Source of the DNA: Bifidobacterium cuniculi
GTDB taxonomy: Bacteria > Actinomycetota > Actinomycetes > Actinomycetales > Bifidobacteriaceae
Assembly (NCBI RefSeq): GCF_000741575.1
Contig: NZ_JGYV01000021.1
Coordinates: forward strand, 17,797-73,112
Reading direction: 5' to 3'
DNA length: 55,316 bases
How positions within the stretch are numbered: the first letter of the stretch is position 1; each line of letters starts with the position of its first letter. This document shows, in pieces, positions 1 through 8,979 of this stretch. A model generated the notes under the pieces. That model ran no database searches. It was given only the letters and a program-made list of their open reading frames with translations, and had not been told where the DNA came from. A program made the translations under genes and the position numbers.

Positions 1-16
1 AATGAACAATTTCTCA
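1..16. repeat. E1 element, end of an inverted repeat cut by the window edge
   Basis: The first 16 bases match the right-hand end of the recurrent E1 element (ATGAACAATTTCTC) found at many gene borders in this window. The partner arm would lie before position 1. It sits just downstream of the minus-strand pcnA stop, so it probably belongs to that gene's terminator. The remaining bases to 58 show nothing else. Confidence 0.5.
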
Positions 17-58
17 GTGGGGGCACAAGGGTGGCTCAGGGCACCGCAGGGGGGGGCT

Positions 59-1480
59 TCAGGCCGCCTGCTGCTCCGACCACCAGCGGTGCAGCTCGGC
101 CAGGGCCTCCTCGTGGTCGGCGGGGCCATGGTCGAGGCGGTAGTCGAGCATGTGGCGGTAGGCCTTGCCGACCTCGGGGCCGGGGGCCAGGCCCAGTTCG
201 GCCATGATCTCGTCGCCGTTGAGGTCGGGACGGATCCTGTTGAAGTCCTCCTGCTCCTTGAGCGTGCGCACACGCTCCTCCATCTCGTCCATCGCCTCCT
301 TGAACATGAGCGCCTTGCGCCTGTTCTGGGTGGTGGCGTCGGCGCGGGTCAGGCGGTTGAGGCGCTCGTAGAGGGGGCCGGCGTCCTTCACGTAGCGGCG
401 CACGGCGGCGTCCGTCCACGGCTCGTCCACGTAGCCGTGGAACCGCAGGTGCAGGTCCACCAGCGTGCTCACGTCGTCGACCACGTGGTGGTCGAAGCGC
501 AGCGCCCTGAGGCGCTTGCGCGTCATCTTCGCACCCACGGCGTCGTGGTGGTGGAAGCTCACCTTGCCCCCCGGCTCGAAACGGCGGGTGCGCGGCTTGC
601 CGATGTCGTGCATGAGTGCCGCCAGGCGCAGCGTGAGGTCGGGGGCGGGCACGGCGCCGTCGGTGCCGGTCTCCAGGGCCACGGCGCGGTCGATCACCAT
701 CATCGTGTGGTCGAAGACGTCCTTGTGGCGGTGGTGTTCGTCGATTTCCAGCTGCAGGGCGGGGATCTCCGGGAAGACCACGTCCGCCAGGCCGGACTCG
801 ACGAAGGCCTCAACGCCTTCGCGCGGCCGGTCGCTGAGCAGCATCTTGACGAGTTCGTCACGCACGCGCTCCGCGGACACGATCGACAGACGCTCGCCCA
901 TGTCGCAGATCGCCTCCGCCGTCTCCGGCTCGATCGAGAAGCCCAGCTGCGCCACGAAACGCACGGCGCGCATCATGCGCAGCGGGTCGTCGTCGAAGGA
1001 CTGGCGCGGGTCGACGGGCGTGCGCAGCACCCCGCGCGACAGGTCGTTCGCACCGCCGAAGGGGTCCACGAACTCCAGGTCCGGCACGCGCAGCGCCATC
1101 GCGTTGACGGTGAAGTCGCGCCGCGACAGGTCGCCTTCGAGCGTGTCGCCGTAGCTCACCTCGGGCTTGCGCGAGTCCGGGTCGTAGGTGTCGCTGCGGT
1201 AGGTCGTCACCTCGACCTGCACCTCGGTGCCGTCCTCGCGCCGGCGCATCGCCCCCAGGGTGCCGAACTTGCGCCCCATGTCCCAGAAGCCGTCATGCCC
1301 CCAGCGCTTCAGGATCGGCTCGAACTGCTCGGGCCGCGCGTCCGTGGTGAAGTCCAGGTCGTGGGACGCGCGGTGCAGCAGCAGGTCGCGCACCGGACCG
1401 CCCACCAACGCCAGCTCGTACCCCTCATCGGCAAACATCCGCCCGAGTTCCATGGCTTCGGGCCATACTTCGAAGTTCAC
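59..1480 (-). CDS. pcnA: CCA tRNA nucleotidyltransferase (PcnA/Cca type)
   Basis: Adds or repairs the 3' CCA of tRNAs; a poly(A) polymerase reading is the alternative family name. The 473-residue product starts with the class II nucleotidyltransferase signature: GGPVRD at residues 27-32, then the metal-binding pair in DLDFTTDA (D41, D43). The centre carries an HD phosphohydrolase-type motif, LMHDIGKPRTR. I chose the GTG at 1480 because GGAAAGG lies 6 nt upstream and the longer reading frame has no family similarity before it. The gene diverges from the nudix gene, the usual actinobacterial arrangement near murJ. Both tRNA genes in this window lack an encoded CCA, so this enzyme is needed for their maturation. 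Confidence 0.9.
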   Translation of the reverse strand: MNFEVWPEAMELGRMFADEGYELALVGGPVRDLLLHRASHDLDFTTDARPEQFEPILKRWGHDGFWDMGRKFGTLGAMRRREDGTEVQVEVTTYRSDTYDPDSRKPEVSYGDTLEGDLSRRDFTVNAMALRVPDLEFVDPFGGANDLSRGVLRTPVDPRQSFDDDPLRMMRAVRFVAQLGFSIEPETAEAICDMGERLSIVSAERVRDELVKMLLSDRPREGVEAFVESGLADVVFPEIPALQLEIDEHHRHKDVFDHTMMVIDRAVALETGTDGAVPAPDLTLRLAALMHDIGKPRTRRFEPGGKVSFHHHDAVGAKMTRKRLRALRFDHHVVDDVSTLVDLHLRFHGYVDEPWTDAAVRRYVKDAGPLYERLNRLTRADATTQNRRKALMFKEAMDEMEERVRTLKEQEDFNRIRPDLNGDEIMAELGLAPGPEVGKAYRHMLDYRLDHGPADHEEALAELHRWWSEQQAA

Positions 1481-1564
1481 GCCACACCTTTCCGCCCCGC
1501 TTGGGTTTTCTGCTCTCCAAGCATACCGATTGCCCATATACATAGGGAGAGTAAGGTGGAGGTC

Positions 1565-2230
1565 ATGGTCACACCCGCAGACGTTGCACGCATGCATGCG
1601 CACGCTGCGGGCAAGCATACCCAAAATCCCCTGCAGGAGGACGAGCTGCTGTACTCGTCGGACCCGCAGGAATTCGGCCAGCGCATCCGCATCGCGCAGC
1701 AGGGCCTCGACCCCGACGCACCTACCCCGGCCATGATGCCGCCGCGCCGCAGCAACGACCGTCCCGCCACCTTCGCTTCCCTCGACGCGCAGGAACTGCC
1801 CGTCGTGCGCGAGTATTCGGCCGGCGGCCTCGTCTTCGACGCCCACGGTCGCGTGGCGATCATCGCGCGCCATTCGCGCAGCGGCCACCTCGAATGGTGC
1901 CTGCCCAAGGGGCACATCGAGAAAGGCGAGACGCCCGAGCAGACCGCCGTGCGCGAGGTGCACGAGGAGACCGGCATCCTGGGCGAGGTCGTCGATTCCA
2001 TCGCCACCATCGACTACTGGTTCACTGGCACCAGCCAGCGCGTGCACAAGCTGGTGCACCATTTCGCCCTGAAGCAGGTCGGTGGCACGCTGACCGTGGA
2101 GGGCGACCCTGACCATGAGGCCGAGGACGCCATCTGGGTGGACTTCGCGGACCTGGACGACGTGCTCAGTTACCCCAATGAGCGTAAGATTGCTTGGCTG
2201 TATGCAAGGAAACTGAACAGGCAGGGCTGA
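1565..2230 (+). CDS. Nudix hydrolase
   Basis: Hydrolyses a nucleoside-diphosphate-linked substrate; the substrate cannot be read from the sequence. The 221-residue protein has a disordered, His/Gln-rich N-terminus to about residue 75. A nudix fold follows with the complete box G-x5-E-x7-REVHEETG at about residues 116-138, including the metal-binding glutamates. The ATG at 1565 has GGAGG very close upstream and AAGG at a better distance; the start is not firmly fixed, and GTG at 1556 is an alternative. It diverges from pcnA, and the next gene begins 2 nt after its stop. In actinobacteria a nudix protein usually sits at this place beside murJ. Confidence 0.85.
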   Translation: MVTPADVARMHAHAAGKHTQNPLQEDELLYSSDPQEFGQRIRIAQQGLDPDAPTPAMMPPRRSNDRPATFASLDAQELPVVREYSAGGLVFDAHGRVAIIARHSRSGHLEWCLPKGHIEKGETPEQTAVREVHEETGILGEVVDSIATIDYWFTGTSQRVHKLVHHFALKQVGGTLTVEGDPDHEAEDAIWVDFADLDDVLSYPNERKIAWLYARKLNRQG

Positions 2231-2232
2231 AA

Positions 2233-4302
2233 GTGAACCGACGACATGCCATCGCACGCGTCAGGCGACTCCTCCAGGCGACCTTCGCCGTGGTGGCCAT
2301 GTGCCTCATCGCCGTCGTCCCCGTGGCGGCCCATGCGGACGACGCGACCGACGACGGCGTCGTGCTGGGCGTCGAAAGGATCACGCCCGTGGTCACCAAG
2401 GACTCCGGCTTCTCCCTCACCGTCAGCGTGCGCAACACCACGTCCCGGGACCTGGCTGCCGGCAGCCTCGACGTGCGCGTCGCCGCCGGCTACGTCTTCG
2501 TCTCGCGCACCGACCTGCAGGAATGGGCCGAGGGCACCGGCGGCATCCCCACGCCCGACAGCCTGCTGCGGCTGGCCGTGCCCGCCGTCGCCGCCGGCGA
2601 CCAGGTCCGCGTGACCGGCAAGCTCGGCGCCGATGCCAACCAGCTCAAGGCGCTCACCAGCTGGGGGCCGCGGCCGCTGTCCATCGACTACGCGACCGAC
2701 GACGGCGCCACCATGGCACGCCTCGCCACCTTCCTCACGCGTTCCCAGGACGGCCTGGGCGGCGAGCGCACCCCGCCGCTCAACCTGACCGTGGCGATGC
2801 CGCTGGCCACCGACGGCTGGCAGGCGGACGCCAAGGCCGAGGAGGCACTGGAGACCGGCACGAAGCAGGACCCGGACACGGTCGTGACCCTGGACGACGA
2901 ACAGCGCGAGGCACTCAAGGCGAAGGACCAGCTGGGCCAGCGTTTCGCCGACCTGCAGACCGTGGCCGACCCGGACGTGCTGGAGGCGATCGGCACGCCG
3001 CACCACAGCGGCATCATGCAGCCGTCCGCCTTCGACATCACCACGTACGCGCGCGTGGCCGACCCGTCCGCCTATGCGGCGGCCGGCGTCGACATGGCGG
3101 CGTGGAACGCGGACACCGCACGGGCGACCATGCGCGACGCCCTGGGCGACGAGAGCGCGCAGACCGACGTGTATGCGTGGCAGGGCGCGGATTCGTGGAC
3201 GATGGACGCGCTGACGGCGGCCCGCACGCAGGGCTACGAAACGGCCATCGCCACCGACGACTTCGCGCTCACGGACGGCGCGACCGCCGTCACGCAGGTG
3301 TACCGCGTACCCACCGACGCCGGCACGATCACCGTCTTGGCCGCGCAGGCCACGCTCACCACGCTCGCCGGCGGCCGGGCGACGGCTCCGCAGGCGACCG
3401 CGGAACACAGTGACGCGGGGCGCCTGGCGCGCATCATCGCGCAGAGCGCCTTCTACCAGATGGAACAGCCGTACGAGTCGCGGCCCCTGCTCATGTGCGT
3501 GGGCGAGTCGGTGGGCGCCGACCAGGTCAGCGCGCTCATGGAGGCACTGGGGCAGGCCAGCTGGGTCAACCTGCAGTCGCTGCAGGAGCTGGCGGCGCAG
3601 CCGTCCATGCAGGTCGACGAGACGATGCTGCCCGCCCTCATCGACGGCTCCGTCGGTGCGACGGCCACGGAACCGGCGAGCCTGCGCGAGGCGCTGCGTT
3701 CGCTGGCAACGAGCCGCGAACGCCTGGTGCGCTTCGACGGCTCGGTGCTGGACGACGACGCGCAGGAGGCGCGGCAGTGGGCAGCGAAGCTGGTCACGGC
3801 GCATGACCGGTTCGCGCTGGCGGCCGCCGGCCCCGGCGCGACGCTGGCCACGCGGATGGCGCAGGAAGCGTCCGGCTTCGCGGACACCGTCTACGCGCAG
3901 GTCAAACTGGTACCGTCAGGCAGCGTGAACGTGGTCTCGGAGACGGCGTCGATGCCGGTAACCGTGTCCAACGACCTGCCCTTCCCCATCGCCGTGCGCG
4001 TCTCCTCGATCACCGACTCCATGGAGATCGTGACCGCCCGGTTCACGGACATCACGGTGCCCGCGCACGCCGAGGCGCAGACGTCGATCGCGGTCCGCGT
4101 GTCCACGTCGGGCACGACGACGGCCCGCGAACAGTTGGTGGACCGTGAGGGCGAGGCCTTCGGCGCGTCCGCGCAGACTACCATCACCAGCTCCCTGCAG
4201 CTCAGCGACAAGAGCGGCGTCGTCCTTATCGCGCTCGCCGTGGTGCTGGGCGTGGTGGGGCTCTACCGGCAGTACACCCGCAAGAAGGATCCAGACGAAT
4301 GA
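2233..4302 (+). CDS. DUF6049-type secreted, membrane-anchored protein upstream of MurJ
   Basis: A 689-residue protein of unknown function. It has a signal-like hydrophobic N-terminus (ATFAVVAMCLIAVVPVAAHA) ending at an AHA-D site and a long extracellular region. Near the C-terminus lies one membrane helix (GVVLIALAVVLGVVGLYRQY) followed by a short basic tail. This topology and its place directly before murJ match the actinobacterial DUF6049 family, inferred to act in cell-wall assembly. The GTG start at 2233 lies 2 nt after the nudix stop with AGGCAGGG before it. Its TGA overlaps the murJ ATG by 4 bases (ATGA), so the two are very probably translationally coupled. Confidence 0.75.
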   Translation: MNRRHAIARVRRLLQATFAVVAMCLIAVVPVAAHADDATDDGVVLGVERITPVVTKDSGFSLTVSVRNTTSRDLAAGSLDVRVAAGYVFVSRTDLQEWAEGTGGIPTPDSLLRLAVPAVAAGDQVRVTGKLGADANQLKALTSWGPRPLSIDYATDDGATMARLATFLTRSQDGLGGERTPPLNLTVAMPLATDGWQADAKAEEALETGTKQDPDTVVTLDDEQREALKAKDQLGQRFADLQTVADPDVLEAIGTPHHSGIMQPSAFDITTYARVADPSAYAAAGVDMAAWNADTARATMRDALGDESAQTDVYAWQGADSWTMDALTAARTQGYETAIATDDFALTDGATAVTQVYRVPTDAGTITVLAAQATLTTLAGGRATAPQATAEHSDAGRLARIIAQSAFYQMEQPYESRPLLMCVGESVGADQVSALMEALGQASWVNLQSLQELAAQPSMQVDETMLPALIDGSVGATATEPASLREALRSLATSRERLVRFDGSVLDDDAQEARQWAAKLVTAHDRFALAAAGPGATLATRMAQEASGFADTVYAQVKLVPSGSVNVVSETASMPVTVSNDLPFPIAVRVSSITDSMEIVTARFTDITVPAHAEAQTSIAVRVSTSGTTTAREQLVDREGEAFGASAQTTITSSLQLSDKSGVVLIALAVVLGVVGLYRQYTRKKDPDE

Positions 4303-7300
4303 GCGATTCAGTAGGCCGTAACTCGTTGATCATGGCGGCCGGCACGGCGGCGTCGCGCGTCACCGGCCAGTTGCGCACGATCCTGCTGGCGGCCGCGGTG
4401 GGCACCACCGGCCTGGCCGCCAACGCCTACCAGGCGGGCTCCATGATCCCGCAGGTGATCTACACGCTCGTGTCGGGCGGCATCTTCAACGCGGTGCTCG
4501 TGCCGCACATCGTCCGCACCATGAAAAGCAGGGATGCGAAGGAACAGCTCGACAAGCTGGTCACCTTCGCCGTGTGCCTGCTGCTGGGCGTCACCGTGAT
4601 CATGGCCGTCGCCGCGCCCCTGGTCACGCGCCTGTACGTGGCGGGGTCGCCGGAGCTCGTCGCGCTCTCCTACGCCTTCACCCTGTGGTGCACGCCGCAG
4701 ATCTTCTTCTACGGACTGTACACGGTGCTGGGGCAGATCCTGGCGGTGCAGAACAGGTTCGGCGCCTACGCGTGGAGCTCGGTGGGCGCCAACGTGATCA
4801 GCTGCGCCGGCTTCGCCACGTTCATCGCGCTCTTCGGGGACATGTCCGACTCGACCTTCGCGCAGTGGGACAGCAGCAAGATCGCCCTGACCGCGGGTAC
4901 CTGGACCCTCGGCGTGGCCTTCCAGGCGCTCGTGCTGTTCATCCCGCTCATGCGCAGCGGCATCAGAATCCGGCCGCGCTTCGGCGTGCGCGGCATCGGC
5001 CTGCGCACCATGGGGCCGATCGCCGCGTGGAGCCTGGGCATCGTGCTCATGGACCAGGTGGCGAACGTGGTCTCCACGCGCGTGCTCACCAGCGCCCCCA
5101 TGAAGGCGCAGATGGCCGGCATCACGGGCATCGTGGCCGGAAACGCCACCTACCAGAACGCCTACACCATCTACATCCTGCCCTACTCGCTCATCGCCGT
5201 GTCCGTGGCCACGGCCATCTTCCCGCGCATCTCCGCCGCCATCGCGGAACGCGACATGGAAGGCGCGCGCGGCGCCCTGAGCTCCGCGCTGCGCAACGTC
5301 GGGCTCATCATGGGCTTCTTCACAGCCGCCTTCATCGCCATGCCCACCGCCATCGTCGGCAGCCTGCTGCCCACCGTGCCCGCCGAGCAGGTGTCCTTCA
5401 TCGCCAGCACGCTGATCACGCTGAGCGTCTGCCTGCCGCTGAGCTCCGCCTACCTGATCATCCAACGCACCTTCTACGCCTTCGAGGACGGCCGCTCCCC
5501 CTTCACCTTCATGGCAATCCTCTACGTGCTGGAGATGGTCTTCATCGGGCTGGGCACGCTCGTGTTCGCCCCCACGAACTGGTGCGACCTCGTCGGCGCC
5601 AGCCTCTCCCTGGCCTACGTCATCTCCTTCGTGCCGCTCGTCTTCATGCTGCGGCGCAAGTTCGCCGGCTCCCTCGACGGCCGGCGCATCGCACGCACCT
5701 ACGGCAAGGCGGTGCTCGCCGCGCTCGCCAGCATCATCGTCGGCGTGCTGCTGTCCGGGCCGGTCGGCAGCCTCACCGACTTCGGCGACGGGCACGGCTG
5801 GGCGGTCAACTGGGCCGGCCACGTCATCACCGCCGCCGTCATCGGCATCGTCATGCTCGCCGTCTATGTGGGCGTGCTGTGGCTCGCACACACCGAGGAA
5901 CTCACCGGGCTGGTCGCCACACTGCGCGCACGCCTGTCCCGGCAACCGGCCGTCGCCGAAGGCGTGCCGGCGGACGAGCTGGAAATGGCCGCGACTGCCA
6001 TGCCCAGCCAGCAGGAGGAAGCGCCGATTGCGCTGCCGGAAGAGCCGGCCCCGCCATCCTTCCCACCGACCACGGCCGCGGATAGAATGGCCACTGCAAC
6101 GCCCGTTCCCCCCGCCTACGAACCAAGGACAACGCCCATGAAGCCGCATCTCGGAGACACCGTACTCAACCGGTACACCCTCGTCTCACCATTGCGCGAG
6201 GAAGCCGGACTGCAGGCGTGGAAGGCGAACGACCGTGTCCTTGCACGCGACTGCCAGCTCTTCATCGTGAACAACAAGGCGATGCTGCGCAGCACCAACG
6301 CCATCGCCGGCACCCTCGCCGCCTCGCGCGACCCGCGCTTCACCCCCGTCATCCAGCTGCAGCACGACGGCCCCATCGCCGTGGTCCTCACCCAGCTCGA
6401 CGGCGGCGTCAGCATCACCGAATACCTGCACACCGGCAACGCCGTTCCCCTCGGACACGAGGCGATGCGCACCATCATCGGCGAGGCCGGGCAGGCCATG
6501 CGCTTCCTGCACCGCGAACACCTCACCCACCACGCGCTGTCCACGGACACGATCCGCCTGACCAAGAGCGGCGTGCAGGTCGCCGACGCGCCCGTCAGCC
6601 AGGCGCTCGCCGACACGTCCATGGGCGCGGCCGGCGACAACGACGAGCGTCGCGCCGTGCGCCAGCTGGCGGCGGTGCTCTACTGCATGCTTACGCGCAC
6701 CGCGTCGACCATGCGGCCCACCTTTGACCTGTCCGCGCTGCCCGCGGACACCCCCGCGGAGTTCCGCGTCATCGTCAAGCGCGGCCTCGACCTGTCCGAG
6801 GACGGCAAGGCGACGGTGCCGCTGCTCACGCTCGCCGAGCTCGAGGCGCTGCTGGGACCATACAAGCCGCTGCACGCGCTGGGACGCCAGGAACTGCGCC
6901 TGGGCAACCAGGATGGCGCCTGCTCGATCGTGCGCGCCATGATCCAGCCGGCACTGCCCGGCGACATCCTGCCGATCCCCGAGACGCTCCTGTCCCAGCA
7001 GACCATGCCGGCCTTCCAGTTCGCCACCGCCGCGCCGGCGCCCGACGCCGCCTCCGACGAGTTCGGACAGGCCGAGGACGGCACGGGCGAGAAGACAGGG
7101 GCGGAAAACAACACGTCGCTCAAGGAACTGTGGAACCGCAGCAAGACAATCATGGCGGAAGGCGCGGCCACCGGCGCCGGCCCGGAGATCATGCCGGAGG
7201 ACGCCACGGAGATGTTCTCCGCCTTCGCCCCGGGCGCCGACTACGCCACGGACACGCTGGTCTCCGGCATGCTGATGCCATCCGACGTGACGCGCCTGAC

Positions 7301-8132
7301 GGCGTCGTCGCCGGAGGACACGACCGGCAGCTCCACCACCGGGCAGCTGCCCGCGGTGGACCGCACCGGCCATGCCGTGCCGCAGGTGCCCGAGTCGCAG
7401 CGTGCGCTCGAGCAGGAGAAGCGGGATATCGACGAGACGTACGTGATGGGTACGCCGGCGCTGCCGCCGAGCTTCGCGCCGCGCAGCCAGGAAGGCGCCC
7501 AGCGGCCGAGCACCCCGAAGGCCTTCGACGACACCGAGGCCAAGGGGGCGTCCAAGACGCGGCGCGTGGCGCTCATCGTCTGCATCATCGCCGTGGTGGC
7601 GGCACTGGTGGTGGCGGTCACCTCGGTGGCGAAGACGGGCAGCCTGTTCAACTTCGGCAAGCAGGACACCACGTACTGGCCGAAGATCGACGCGAACAGC
7701 GTGCCCTTCGGCAGCCGCACCGGCGAGGATGTGGAGAGCCCCACGAACGACGCCACGCCCAAGGCGACGGCCACCCCGTCCGAGACGAAGAAGCCGGAGA
7801 ACACGACGCCCTACCCGATCGAGTCCGCGAACTTCCTCGACCGTCCCAATGGCGCGCAGGGCTACGGCTACGCCATCCACCTCAAGCAGAAGGAGAACGT
7901 CTCCAAGGTCATCATCAAGATCCAGTCCTCCGGCGGCCGCGGCTACATCCGCGTGAACACGACGGGCGACCCGAACGCCGGCGAGCAGGTGGCGGACTTC
8001 ACCTTCGCCGAGGGCGGCACCACCGAGGTGAAGCTGGACAAGGCCGTGGACACGCAGGACCTGATGCTGTGGGTGCCGCTGGACAGCATGCCCGGCAACC
8101 AGCTGTACATCAATTCGGTGGAGGTGCTGTAG
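4299..8132 (+). CDS. murJ: MurJ/MviN lipid II flippase fused to a pseudokinase and C-terminal extracellular domain
   Basis: Flips lipid II across the membrane for peptidoglycan synthesis. Residues 1 to about 545 are the polytopic MurJ core (start SDSVGRNSLIMAAGTAASR, many membrane helices). After a Pro/Ala-rich linker, residues about 613-870 resemble a protein kinase fold but lack the catalytic HRD aspartate (LHREHLTHHALS), so it is a pseudokinase. Mycobacterial MurJ carries a comparable pseudokinase that is bound by an FHA protein. A single helix near 1088-1110 leads to a small C-terminal beta domain. At 1277 residues it is much longer than Gram-negative MurJ, but this multidomain form is known in actinobacteria. 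A possible internal start is listed separately. The TAG stop is partly inside the giant inverted repeat that follows. Confidence 0.93.
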   Translation: MSDSVGRNSLIMAAGTAASRVTGQLRTILLAAAVGTTGLAANAYQAGSMIPQVIYTLVSGGIFNAVLVPHIVRTMKSRDAKEQLDKLVTFAVCLLLGVTVIMAVAAPLVTRLYVAGSPELVALSYAFTLWCTPQIFFYGLYTVLGQILAVQNRFGAYAWSSVGANVISCAGFATFIALFGDMSDSTFAQWDSSKIALTAGTWTLGVAFQALVLFIPLMRSGIRIRPRFGVRGIGLRTMGPIAAWSLGIVLMDQVANVVSTRVLTSAPMKAQMAGITGIVAGNATYQNAYTIYILPYSLIAVSVATAIFPRISAAIAERDMEGARGALSSALRNVGLIMGFFTAAFIAMPTAIVGSLLPTVPAEQVSFIASTLITLSVCLPLSSAYLIIQRTFYAFEDGRSPFTFMAILYVLEMVFIGLGTLVFAPTNWCDLVGASLSLAYVISFVPLVFMLRRKFAGSLDGRRIARTYGKAVLAALASIIVGVLLSGPVGSLTDFGDGHGWAVNWAGHVITAAVIGIVMLAVYVGVLWLAHTEELTGLVATLRARLSRQPAVAEGVPADELEMAATAMPSQQEEAPIALPEEPAPPSFPPTTAADRMATATPVPPAYEPRTTPMKPHLGDTVLNRYTLVSPLREEAGLQAWKANDRVLARDCQLFIVNNKAMLRSTNAIAGTLAASRDPRFTPVIQLQHDGPIAVVLTQLDGGVSITEYLHTGNAVPLGHEAMRTIIGEAGQAMRFLHREHLTHHALSTDTIRLTKSGVQVADAPVSQALADTSMGAAGDNDERRAVRQLAAVLYCMLTRTASTMRPTFDLSALPADTPAEFRVIVKRGLDLSEDGKATVPLLTLAELEALLGPYKPLHALGRQELRLGNQDGACSIVRAMIQPALPGDILPIPETLLSQQTMPAFQFATAAPAPDAASDEFGQAEDGTGEKTGAENNTSLKELWNRSKTIMAEGAATGAGPEIMPEDATEMFSAFAPGADYATDTLVSGMLMPSDVTRLTASSPEDTTGSSTTGQLPAVDRTGHAVPQVPESQRALEQEKRDIDETYVMGTPALPPSFAPRSQEGAQRPSTPKAFDDTEAKGASKTRRVALIVCIIAVVAALVVAVTSVAKTGSLFNFGKQDTTYWPKIDANSVPFGSRTGEDVESPTNDATPKATATPSETKKPENTTPYPIESANFLDRPNGAQGYGYAIHLKQKENVSKVIIKIQSSGGRGYIRVNTTGDPNAGEQVADFTFAEGGTTEVKLDKAVDTQDLMLWVPLDSMPGNQLYINSVEVL
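6083..6140 (+). promoter_or_regulatory. Possible internal promoter and start for the MurJ pseudokinase half
   Basis: Just before the pseudokinase domain the sequence reads like an intergenic region. A TAGAAT hexamer lies at 6083-6088, then a C-rich stretch, an AAGGA at 6124-6128, and an in-frame ATG at 6138. Translation from there would give a separate 664-residue pseudokinase plus C-terminal membrane protein. The frame is open throughout, so the fusion product is also made unless shown otherwise. Confidence 0.3.
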
Positions 8133-8378
8133 GCGTAATGCGTCTGTGAGGAATCTTTCGTTTTCCGTGACTTTTCCGGGGCCTCCGAAATTAAAGCGGA
8201 CACCCGGTCGGGAGTGAATCCCGACTTAAAGCGGGCACTGGGTCGAAGAACTCAAAAAGTTCTTCGACCAGTGCCCGCTTTAAGTCGGGATTCACTCCCG
8301 ACCGGGTGTCCGCTTTAATTTCGGAGGCCCCGGAAAAGTCACGGAAAACGAAAGATTCCTCACAGACGCATTACGCCT
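8131..8378. repeat. Giant inverted repeat between convergent murJ and ridA
   Basis: A 248-bp palindrome with arms of about 120 bp, one single-base bulge (an extra G in the left arm near 8243) and a loop of a few A residues. From the outside inwards it has an E2-type stretch (CTTTCG...CGTGACTTTTCC), an E3 module (TTAAAGCGGACACC), a local stem, and a second E3 core (TTAAAGCGGGCACTGGGTCG). The outer ends include the last two bases of the murJ stop and the stop plus last codon of ridA. As RNA from either strand it would fold into an extremely stable hairpin, so it probably terminates both genes. Confidence 0.93.
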
Positions 8379-8766
8379 GCGCTGCGGCGATGGCGTCGAT
8401 CTCCACCAGGGCGCCCTTGGGGATCATGTTGTTGCCGAAGGCGACGCGGGCGGGCTTCACGCTGCCGGTGAAGGCCTTGGCGTAGACGGCGTCGACGTCG
8501 GCGAAGTCCTCCACGTTGCGCAGGTAGACGGTGGCACGGCACACGTGCTCCATGCCACAGCCGGCGGCGGCCAGGATGTTGTTGATATTCTTGAGGGCCT
8601 GGGCGGCCTGCTCGGCGGCGGTCACGCCCGCCAGCTCGCCGGTGGCCGGGTCGATGCCCAGCTGACCGGAGACGAAGACGAAGCCGTTGGCCTGCACGGC
8701 CTGGCTGTAAGCGCCGAGGGCCGTGGGGGCCTGCGTGGTGGCGATGGCGTGGAGGTTCTCGTACAT
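8371..8766 (-). CDS. ridA: RidA family enamine/imine deaminase
   Basis: Hydrolyses reactive 2-aminoacrylate and related enamines or imines released by PLP enzymes, in the cytoplasm. The 131-residue length and the motifs GAYSQAV, FVFVSGQLGIDP and ARVAFGNNMIPKGALVEIDAIA are typical, including the substrate-carboxylate arginine before the last motif. The ATG at 8766 has AGGAAGGA upstream at good spacing. Its stop codon and last codon are part of the giant inverted repeat shared with murJ. The 213 bp between this gene and trxB contain no further gene that I can support. Confidence 0.93.
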   Translation of the reverse strand: MYENLHAIATTQAPTALGAYSQAVQANGFVFVSGQLGIDPATGELAGVTAAEQAAQALKNINNILAAAGCGMEHVCRATVYLRNVEDFADVDAVYAKAFTGSVKPARVAFGNNMIPKGALVEIDAIAAAQA

Positions 8767-8979
8767 GGTGGGTCCTTCCTGGTCCTGATGCCGGCGGGGT
8801 GCTCCGGAAGGGACCACGGCACCCCGGTTCCGATTCCATCAAGCATCATAGCCGTTCACTGCGGCCACGGCGTCGACCTGTCCACACGCTGGCGGCTCCG
8901 GCCAGCCAGGGAGTGCGGAGCCGGCACGCTGACAGGCGAACCCGGGAACGGACCGCGTCCTGTGTCTATTGTGGGGAGC

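Noticed and set aside
2..1564. Very long open frame on the plus strand before the nudix gene
   Set aside because: It is antisense to pcnA and arises from high G+C; only the part from 1565 carries nudix similarity.
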